Part shown: piece by piece, positions 1-5,017 of the stretch
How the letters are laid out: every line of letters begins with the position of its first letter
How positions within the stretch are numbered: the stretch's first letter is position 1
Translations under genes and position numbers: made by a program
Notes under the pieces: generated by a model
Seen by the model: the letters and a program-made list of their open reading frames with translations, nothing else
The model's database searches: none
Told to the model about the DNA's origin: nothing
DNA from: Bacteroidales bacterium
Lineage (GTDB): Bacteria; Bacteroidota; Bacteroidia; Bacteroidales; GCA-2748055
DNA: 5,017 bases
Direction of reading: 5' to 3'
Assembly (NCBI GenBank): GCA_029934875.1
Contig: JAOZLK010000385.1
Location: forward strand, 1 to 5,017

Positions 1-153
1 AGCATTTTCAAACCACTCCAGATCTTCAGGATTCGCATAGATATACGGCAGAAATTCATCAGGTACAGCTGTCTCTTCGGGACTCCGGACATTGCACCCA
101 TACATCGATACCAGAAAAAGCAGGATTGGAAATAATTCTTTGATTCGTTTCAT
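1..153 (-). CDS. Partial lipoprotein, possibly GH29 alpha-L-fucosidase-like (N-terminus only)
   Basis: The first 51 codons of a gene whose remainder lies beyond the left edge; the ATG is at 153-151 on the minus strand. The start MKRIKELF is followed by a hydrophobic stretch (residues 8-18) and then YGC with Cys20, which reads as a lipoprotein signal peptide. The residues before the cysteine (SMYG) fit the classical lipobox poorly, but Bacteroidota tolerate such variation. The mature part begins with a short polar linker and reaches ANPEDLEWFENA at the edge. In GH29 alpha-L-fucosidases a phrase of this kind (WF-x-x-A) comes directly before the KFG-x-F-x-HWG strand at the start of the catalytic barrel, so I infer a fucosidase-like hydrolase. 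That HWG motif itself is not in the window, so the family call is weak, although the gene and its lipid anchor are reasonably secure. It is divergent from the sulfatase gene and shares a 155-base intergenic region with it. No Shine-Dalgarno sequence is visible. Confidence 0.6.
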   Translation of the reverse strand, partial: MKRIKELFPILLFLVSMYGCNVRSPEETAVPDEFLPYIYANPEDLEWFENA

Positions 154-308
154 AATTCTAAGAAGTAGATGATAGACGGAATAATATTACAAAAAAAATC
201 AAATCGCTGTAATCGAAACAGACAATCTGAACGCTGATTTACCTCTTCTGAACGAAGATTCATCCTAATTGGAATTCAAATTCGCTTTATTTGTATTTTA
301 TACTAAAC
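154..308. promoter_or_regulatory. Divergent intergenic region (no assignable promoter)
   Basis: This AT-rich spacer between two divergent genes must contain promoters for both, unless either is read from elsewhere. I looked for the Bacteroidota pattern of a TTTG box near -33 and TAnnTTTG near -7. The closest match on the plus strand is TTTATTTG at 286-293, which lacks the A at position 2, lies only 15 bases before the sulfatase ATG, and has its nearest upstream TTG (269-271) too close. No good match was found on the minus strand. The region holds an 8-base direct repeat, listed separately, and no convincing hairpin. Its regulatory role is inferred from position only. Confidence 0.4.
226..254. 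repeat. Direct repeat TCTGAACG x2 in the divergent spacer
   Basis: TCTGAACG occurs at 226-233 and again at 247-254. The start-to-start distance is 21 bases, about two turns of the DNA helix, which would put both copies on the same face. That spacing is typical of a tandem operator bound by a dimeric regulator. However, an 8-base repeat in a short spacer can arise by chance and no regulator gene is visible here, so operator function is speculative. Confidence 0.3.
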
Positions 309-2717
309 ATGATAAAACGATTACTTGCTGTTTTGACGGTGTTGAGTGCTGTTGCATTCTCAATTGTCCAGGCTCAGGATAAGCCAAATATTCTATTTAT
401 AGCCGTGGATGATTTGAATTGTGATTTTGGAGCTTATGGCAATCCGCTTGTGAAAAGCCCAAGTCTGGATGAGCTTGCTGCCGAAGGGGTTCTTTTTACG
501 AATAATCATGCCCAACAAGCTGTTTGTGGTGCTTCAAGAGCAAGCATGTTAAGCGGTTTTACGCCCGAGCATACCGGGATTACCAGTTTCCGCATATACT
601 TGCGAGATCTGTATCCTGATGTTATAACCTTACCCCAGTTTTTCAAGAATAATGGCTACCATACCGCAGGGATGGGGAAGATTCATGACCCAAGAAATGT
701 TTCTCTTACCGATCAGGTTGACCTGATCAGCTGGACCGAATTTATTGATATTGAAGGAAACAGATATGTTACATCAAGCGGGAAACCGCTTACTGAGATG
801 GCCGATGTGGATGACAATGCTTACACGGATGGACGCATAGCAGAGGAAGGAATCAGGCAGATAGCAAAGCTGTCCGGTGGAGCCAATCCGTTTTTTATTG
901 CAGTTGGTTTCAAAAAACCCCATTTACCCTTTACAGCACCAAAAAAATATTGGGATCTGTACGATCGTGACAGCATATCACTGGCTCCATTTCAGGAATT
1001 TGCAGAAAACGACCTGGAGTTTGTGCACAACCCCGGAGCCGAACTCAGAAATGGTTATGATGATGTACCAGCAGAGGGTATTTTTCCCTCAGATCTGCAA
1101 AGAGAATATATCCACGGCTATTACGCCTGTGTATCCTACATAGATGTCCAGGTGGGAAAACTGATTAAGGAGCTAAAACAACAGGGCGTTTACGACAACA
1201 CCATCATTGTATTGTGGGGTGACCATGGTTTCTCCCTTGGCGACCATACCAACTGGGGAAAGCACACCAATTTCGAATATGCCACCCGTTGTCCGCTCAT
1301 CATTAAAGCACCCGGAAAGGTTCAGGGAGATATCAATCAGTCTCCATCAGAACTGCTTGATATCTATCCAACCCTGATCGAACTTGCCGGATTTGAGATT
1401 CCTGACACCCTGGATGGCAACAGCCTTGTACCCATACTTGATGGTACAAGCGACGAGGTCAAAGCTTTTGCAATAAGTCAGTTTAAAAGAGGAGGGAAAA
1501 AGGGCTTTTCCCTGCGATCTGAATATTATCAATATGTGGAATGGAGGAACGATGACGTAGCGGATCATCTCCAACTGTTTAACTTCGTAAACGACCCCTA
1601 TCAGACCAATAATTTCTATAGCTCACCTGAAGGAGCAGAGTTGGTAGATACATTTTCATTAAGATTGAGCACCTACCTTGAAACAGGTGAAAACACCACC
1701 CCCCTAATCCTGACAGAAGATACTGACAGCCTGGGCCTCTACAGAAATTATCACCATGTTGAGTTCAGCATATATGAAGATTACAAGCATCAAATCATTC
1801 CGGTAAAAGATGTGAAAATTAGTATTGACAGGCTTAAGCTCCCTACCAGCAGTAAGGGCTATGCAGCTTTACAGCTGCAACCCGGGAATTACAGCTATTC
1901 ACTTGAAAAGCAAAATTACTTCTCAAAGGATAATCATTTTCTCTTGTCAAATGACACCATAATTATTGATACGCTGAAAAGAAGGCTTATAAATGCTACC
2001 CTTGCCTTCAGCGTAAAAAACGATAATACCCCGGTAATTAATGCTGAAGTTGCCGTAAATGAAACTGTGGAATTAACTGATTCATCAGGATTAGCCTCTT
2101 TCTATGACTTGCCTCTTGACTCTGTGTATGATTATTCTATTACAAAAGAGAATTATGAAACCCGCAGCGGGACCATGGTCCTGAGAAACGATACAACTGT
2201 AGATATTGAACTGGATATTTTAAGGTATAATCTTGAATTTCAGATAATTGAAAAGTCTACCCAAGAGCTTGTGACCGGGGCACATATCACGATTGGTGAT
2301 AGTACCGGACTATCTGACATCTCAGGTATTGCATCATTTTTAAACTTCCCTGCGGGTAATTACGAGTACACCATTGAAGAAGAATCGCATCAGAATTATG
2401 ATGGAAATCTTCATCTGACCGCTGATACGTCTGTTGTTATTGAGTTAAACTGGCATACCAATATGCTTCAATCAGAATCTGATCAGGTCCTGATTTATCC
2501 AAACCCCGCAACAAGTGAACTCAAGGTCCGTTCCCCATTTCCGCTTACCCGTGTTTACATAACAGATATCTGTGGCAAAACTATATCTCAGGAATCCTGC
2601 TCCAGCGAAACAAGCATTTCCCTTGATATCACTTTTCTTGCAAGCGGACTCTATTTTATTGGGATTGAAAACAGGAGTCTGAACAGGAAACATCAGGAAA
2701 TAATAACTAAACAATAA
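309..2717 (+). CDS. Secreted iduronate-2-sulfatase-like sulfatase with three repeat domains and T9SS sorting domain
   Basis: Family S1 (formylglycine-dependent) sulfatase that hydrolyses sulfate esters, probably on a polysaccharide. The frame is open from TTG at 291, but ATG at 309 is preferred because it starts directly at a clean signal peptide: MIKR, hydrophobic residues 5-20, cleavage near VQA-Q23. The numbering here uses that 802-residue form. The catalytic domain covers about 25-460. It has metal ligands D34-D35, formylglycine-forming Cys73 in CGASR, GK at 123-124 with His126, KPH at 203-205, and DHG at 305-307 with Lys318. The DHG-to-Lys spacing of 13 matches human iduronate-2-sulfatase (D334/K347), as does wording such as QQAVC and KPHLPF. 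Three repeats of about 78 residues follow (484-562, 563-641, 642-718). A T9SS type A sorting domain occupies about 726-802, starting with YPNPA and containing GLYF. The overall length is well above the usual 450-550 residues for polysaccharide sulfatases because of this tail. True substrate unknown; iduronate specificity is not implied. Confidence 0.93.
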   Translation: MIKRLLAVLTVLSAVAFSIVQAQDKPNILFIAVDDLNCDFGAYGNPLVKSPSLDELAAEGVLFTNNHAQQAVCGASRASMLSGFTPEHTGITSFRIYLRDLYPDVITLPQFFKNNGYHTAGMGKIHDPRNVSLTDQVDLISWTEFIDIEGNRYVTSSGKPLTEMADVDDNAYTDGRIAEEGIRQIAKLSGGANPFFIAVGFKKPHLPFTAPKKYWDLYDRDSISLAPFQEFAENDLEFVHNPGAELRNGYDDVPAEGIFPSDLQREYIHGYYACVSYIDVQVGKLIKELKQQGVYDNTIIVLWGDHGFSLGDHTNWGKHTNFEYATRCPLIIKAPGKVQGDINQSPSELLDIYPTLIELAGFEIPDTLDGNSLVPILDGTSDEVKAFAISQFKRGGKKGFSLRSEYYQYVEWRNDDVADHLQLFNFVNDPYQTNNFYSSPEGAELVDTFSLRLSTYLETGENTTPLILTEDTDSLGLYRNYHHVEFSIYEDYKHQIIPVKDVKISIDRLKLPTSSKGYAALQLQPGNYSYSLEKQNYFSKDNHFLLSNDTIIIDTLKRRLINATLAFSVKNDNTPVINAEVAVNETVELTDSSGLASFYDLPLDSVYDYSITKENYETRSGTMVLRNDTTVDIELDILRYNLEFQIIEKSTQELVTGAHITIGDSTGLSDISGIASFLNFPAGNYEYTIEEESHQNYDGNLHLTADTSVVIELNWHTNMLQSESDQVLIYPNPATSELKVRSPFPLTRVYITDICGKTISQESCSSETSISLDITFLASGLYFIGIENRSLNRKHQEIITKQ
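1758..2462 (+). repeat. Three tandem beta-sandwich repeats in the sulfatase tail
   Basis: Protein-level repeats encoded by 1758-1994, 1995-2231 and 2232-2462 (79, 79 and 77 codons). Each opens with an alternating hydrophobic strand (VEFSIYE, ATLAFSV, LEFQIIE). Each continues through a TxxxGxAxF-like turn (SSKGYAAL, TDSSGLASF, SDISGIASF), then a GNYxYxI-type strand followed by an acidic or amide-rich stretch ending in NY. It closes with an NDTxxxxxL-like strand (SNDTIIID, RNDTTVDIEL, TADTSVVIEL). The pattern resembles carboxypeptidase-regulatory-like or PEGA-type beta-sandwich domains. These usually act as spacers, stalks or binding modules in secreted Bacteroidota enzymes. The units are diverged in DNA sequence, so they are old duplications rather than a recent expansion. 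No catalytic role is suggested. Confidence 0.75.
2485..2714 (+). other. T9SS type A C-terminal sorting domain of the sulfatase
   Basis: The last approximately 77 residues have the standard features of the Por secretion C-terminal sorting domain. There is an opening VLIYPNPA, a TSELKV strand, a VYITDICGK strand-turn, an SLDITFLASGLYF segment, and a short basic tail (NRKHQEIITKQ). In the Bacteroidota this domain directs a periplasmic protein through the type IX system to the outside, where it is cleaved and often attached to the cell surface. Its presence means this sulfatase should act outside the outer membrane, unlike the many sulfatases of the group that work in the periplasm. It is also the strongest taxonomic marker in the window. 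Confidence 0.9.
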
Positions 2718-3763
2718 TGATCACTGAAATCAAAACCATAATGCAAGGCAGAATGATCGTGAAAGCTATCATCTTAACATTGGCTGTCCTTGTGATTAAA
2801 CCTGTAAATTTATATGCGCAGTTAGGATTCTTCTCAGAATACTGGCAGCCTAAAACCATTGAATCTCCGTCGTTTATTGAAAAGGCAAAGCCTGAGAATT
2901 TGCCCGAGTCGGTTATTTCCGTTAATGTCAATGACACCATTCGCCTTATATCTCCATATGTTGGAGGCTATAACCTGAATACCTATAACGGCGGGAAGAT
3001 GTATGATAAACCTTTTTTACTTGAAAATATCCGGAACCTGGATCTTCCATTTTTTCGCTACCCGGGAGGCTCAGGATCAATGGTGTACTTCTGGGAACAT
3101 TCTAAGCCTGATGGTCCTGATGATGTGGATACATACATTGTTAAAGGTGAAATAAAGACAGCGCTTAAATGGGGCGATGACCCAGGTAAAGATTACCTCT
3201 CTCTTGACAATTCATATATTTTAAGAGACTCTTGTCAGAATGAAGGAATCCATGTAGTAAATTATTCCTATGCCCGTTATGGACGCTCCGAACATCCTGT
3301 TCAGCAGGCAGCACACTATGCCGCCGATTGGGTGCGGTACGACAATGGAAGAACAAGATTCTGGGAAATTGGAAATGAAACTTATGGTGCATGGGAGGCC
3401 GGATACATTATTGATACCAGTCTCAACCTCGATGGTCAGCCAGAACAGATTACAGGAGCATTATATGCACAACATTGCCTGGTTTTCCTGGACTCCATGA
3501 GAGCAGCAGCAGCAGAGATTGGCGCTGAAATAAAAATCGGTGCAACCTTAGGTTTCCAGGAGAAAAGGTCTGAATGGGATATTCCGGTTCTCCAGGTTCT
3601 TGGAGATAAAGTGGATTTTTACATTGTTCACGAATATTTCGGAAATGGACAGGATGCAGATCCCTGGGAAGTACTTGAATCTATTGATGTTTTTTATGAA
3701 CAGAAAGCACACATTGATCATTTGAAAAACCAGTATTGTGACAGCTATGTGCCCCTGTTCTGA
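2717..3763 (+). CDS. Clan GH-A glycoside hydrolase (arabinofuranosidase-like), N-terminal part, interrupted by a frameshift
   Basis: N-terminal and central part of a secreted glycoside hydrolase, read until a premature TGA at 3761-3763. The frame opens at ATG 2717, overlapping the sulfatase stop by one base, with further ATGs at 2741 and 2753. The last gives the most compact signal peptide (MIVKAIILTLAVLVI, then LYA-Q) and has AAGG at 2745-2748, so I favour it. Visible motifs are FRYPGGS near 3054-3074, typical of GH51/GH79-like enzymes, then FWEIGNETYG with the acid/base glutamate codon at 3377-3379 (residue 209 from the 2753 start), and DFYIVHEYF near 3616-3642, whose histidine lies near the active site in this clan. 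Upstream is a short linker (about 2820-2930). The nucleophile motif is absent from this frame and appears just after the stop in another frame, so this piece alone should be inactive. Exact GH family unresolved; GH51, GH79 and GH39-type relatives are all possible. Confidence 0.8.
   Translation: MITEIKTIMQGRMIVKAIILTLAVLVIKPVNLYAQLGFFSEYWQPKTIESPSFIEKAKPENLPESVISVNVNDTIRLISPYVGGYNLNTYNGGKMYDKPFLLENIRNLDLPFFRYPGGSGSMVYFWEHSKPDGPDDVDTYIVKGEIKTALKWGDDPGKDYLSLDNSYILRDSCQNEGIHVVNYSYARYGRSEHPVQQAAHYAADWVRYDNGRTRFWEIGNETYGAWEAGYIIDTSLNLDGQPEQITGALYAQHCLVFLDSMRAAAAEIGAEIKIGATLGFQEKRSEWDIPVLQVLGDKVDFYIVHEYFGNGQDADPWEVLESIDVFYEQKAHIDHLKNQYCDSYVPLF
3749..3763 (+). other. Probable one-base deletion (frameshift) before the nucleophile motif
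   Basis: The upstream frame reads Y-V-P-L-F and then stops at TGA 3761-3763. The frame one base back reads P-V-L-T-E-W-N from 3754 and stays open to the window end. The downstream frame is closed by a TGA at 3739-3741, so the shift must lie between 3742 and 3760. The best candidate is the CCCC run at 3752-3755: with five C residues the protein would read YVPPVLTEWN without a break. No slippery heptamer or RF2-like shift site is visible, so programmed frameshifting is not supported. Confidence 0.8.
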
Positions 3764-5017
3764 CAGAGTGGAATACCCGATATTCCGGAAGTTATCAGAA
3801 TGTTTCCTGTACAAATGGAATGCATAATTTACTGGGGCTAAAAGGAATTATCAATGAAGGATTTGGCTTGTCCTGCAAATGGAACCTGATATGGCGATTC
3901 AACGATGGAGAGACCCACGGACTGATCTCCAGCGAAAAAGATAATCCTGCAATAGAAGGGATTCCAAAATACTCACCCAGAGCCCCCTACTTTTACATGG
4001 ATCATTTTAAGAAGTTTCTTGGCGATGTTTCAGTGAATAACAGTACCGGACAAACAGACAGTATCGATATTTTTAGTTCGGTTTTTCAATCGGGACATTC
4101 AGGAATAGTCATTCTGAACAGGGCGAAAACATCCAAAAATATAGCATTGAATATGAATGACTATATTTTAGGTGACAGGTATTATTGGTACACTTTAACT
4201 TCGGATGATGGGGATCCCTTTTCACGGAAGGTAAAGATAAACGGGCAAAGCAATCTTGACTATGATGCCGGTGGCCCCCTGAATTATAATGATATTGAGG
4301 CATGGTCGGCAAACACCTCAGATGGTGTTCGTCTTGAACTTCCTCCTTTTTCTGCAACATTTGTACTGACCGAGGGCACATCAGCAGCTCCGGCAAGCAA
4401 ATACAATGCTACTTTCAAAGTGTACGAGAGAAATAATGACTCAGTTCTCCCCCTTCAAAATGCAATTGTAAGCGTAGGTCAATCCTATTACATTACAGAT
4501 GTTGATGGTGAAGTTACAGTTCCACTGGCCTCAGGCGACTATGAGTATAAAATTCAAAAAGAGGCTTATGAATCTATATTGAGTGGATTTAATCTATCTG
4601 AAGATATGACCATTGAGGATACAATTGTCGCTGAAAGGTATTCAGTAACTATTCAGCTGTTTGATGCTGGAAGCAGCGATCCGATAGAGGGTACTTCAAT
4701 CGAGCTGGACGGGCAAACACTTTTGTCAGATGCTGAAGGAAGTGCAATTTTCAAGGACTTAAATTTCGCTACATACGATCTGATTATTTCTGGAAATAAA
4801 TACAATGCACAGTATGTCGTGGAGGTCTGGTCCGACAGCATTTTCAATCTATACCTGGATGAATCTGAATATGGAGTTATTTTTCTGGTGACTGACAGCC
4901 AAAGTCATGATCCGATCAGATATGTAAAAGTGGTGATCAATGGTGAACAGACATATACATCAATCACCGGCGAATCATCATTCATGTTGAAGTATGACAC
5001 CTATGATTACAGTCTGT
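3754..5017 (+). pseudogene. Continuation of the GH-A hydrolase in the shifted frame: nucleophile motif, beta domain, repeats; runs off right edge
   Basis: An open stretch of 421 codons with no start of its own at its beginning; the first in-frame ATG is at 3820, after the active-site motif. It begins with LTEWN (glutamate codon 3766-3768), which matches the strand carrying the nucleophile in clan GH-A enzymes such as GH51 (DEWN). The rest of the barrel follows with KWNLIWRFND and PRAPYFYMDHF. A C-terminal beta domain runs to about 4380, with VILNRAKTSKN and the closing LPPFSATFVL, the usual end of arabinofuranosidase-type beta domains. From 4408 come repeats of the kind also seen in the sulfatase. 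The protein is unfinished at the edge, and a T9SS sorting domain is expected beyond it by analogy with the sulfatase. With the base restored, this and the preceding piece form one enzyme of more than 750 residues. I label it a pseudogene part because of the frame break; it may be intact in the living cell. Confidence 0.75.
4408..5017 (+). repeat. At least three tandem beta-sandwich repeats in the hydrolase tail (third incomplete)
   Basis: Protein-level units at 4408-4644 (79 codons), 4645-4875 (77 codons) and from 4876 to the edge. They open with ATFKVYE, VTIQLFD and VIFLVTD, pass through turns such as TDVDGEVTV, SDAEGSAIF and TSITGESSF, and reach strands GDYEYKI, ATYDLII and DTYDYSL. Period, strand order and turn consensus match the three repeats in the sulfatase tail (for example GDYEYKIQKEAYE against GNYEYTIEEESHQ). 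They look like the same carboxypeptidase-regulatory-like or PEGA-type fold. They presumably serve as a spacer between the catalytic part and a surface anchor or sorting domain. Confidence 0.7.

Noticed and set aside
286..293. TTTATTTG as a Bacteroidota -7 promoter box
   Set aside because: It lacks the A at position 2 of TAnnTTTG, no TTTG box lies at the right distance upstream, and transcription from it would start only a few bases before the sulfatase ATG.
291..308. TTG start at 291 adding MYFILN to the sulfatase
   Set aside because: The six extra residues put a second, non-basic N-terminus before the clear MIKR signal-peptide start at 309, and TTG is a rarer start than the ATG available in frame.
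2472..2940. Minus-strand frames opposite the sulfatase tail and hydrolase start, one with a hydrophobic end
   Set aside because: They lie fully opposite well-supported coding sequence with recognisable motifs. The hydrophobic part is the antisense of the hydrolase signal peptide, and there is no family-like pattern.
3749..3763. Programmed -1 ribosomal frameshift in the hydrolase gene
   Set aside because: In the zero frame the codons are GTG CCC CTG TTC TGA, with no X-XXY-YYZ heptamer, no obvious stem-loop just downstream, and tRNA re-pairing one base back would be poor. Such enzymes are not known to use it.
4109..4396. Minus-strand frame rich in Cys and His
   Set aside because: It is antisense to the hydrolase beta domain, whose plus-strand translation is coherent. 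The Cys and His residues are spaced irregularly and form no zinc-finger pattern.
3820..5017. Independent gene starting at ATG 3820 after the frameshift
   Set aside because: It would begin inside the catalytic barrel after the nucleophile motif, with no signal peptide and no ribosome binding site. It makes sense only as the remainder of the upstream enzyme.

Overview
The window most likely comes from a member of the Bacteroidota. The main evidence is a C-terminal type IX secretion (T9SS) sorting domain on the first complete protein. A relaxed lipobox, AT-rich translation starts without Shine-Dalgarno sequences, and the gene content of a polysaccharide-utilisation locus agree with this. The polysaccharide-degrading genes suggest a free-living, possibly marine, degrader, but habitat is an inference.

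Layout, left to right. Positions 1-153 (minus strand) hold the first 51 codons of a lipoprotein that runs off the left edge. Its last visible residues resemble the start of GH29 alpha-L-fucosidase catalytic domains. Positions 154-308 are a divergent intergenic region with a direct repeat of TCTGAACG but no promoter I can defend. Positions 309-2717 (plus) encode an 802-residue secreted sulfatase of the iduronate-2-sulfatase type, followed by three repeats of about 78 residues and a T9SS sorting domain. Positions 2717-5017 (plus) encode a second secreted enzyme, a clan GH-A glycoside hydrolase resembling the alpha-L-arabinofuranosidase group. It has a C-terminal beta domain and at least three repeats of the same kind as in the sulfatase, and it continues beyond the right edge.

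The hydrolase reading frame is broken by a -1 shift at about 3752-3760, immediately before the LTEWN motif that should carry the catalytic nucleophile. The 421 codons after the break are open and clearly continue the same protein. It is therefore either a sequencing or assembly indel at a CCCC run, or a very recent inactivating mutation.

The sulfatase and hydrolase genes overlap by one base (TAATG) and are almost certainly cotranscribed. Both appear built for export, with matching accessory modules. The simplest reading is a surface or secreted pair that desulfates and cleaves a sulfated polysaccharide, with the divergent fucosidase-like lipoprotein perhaps acting on the same glycan. The substrate cannot be determined here, and no SusC/SusD pair or regulator lies in the window. 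I do not see a wholly new system. The most notable points are the frameshift at the active site, the shared repeat modules, and the unusual architecture of the sulfatase.
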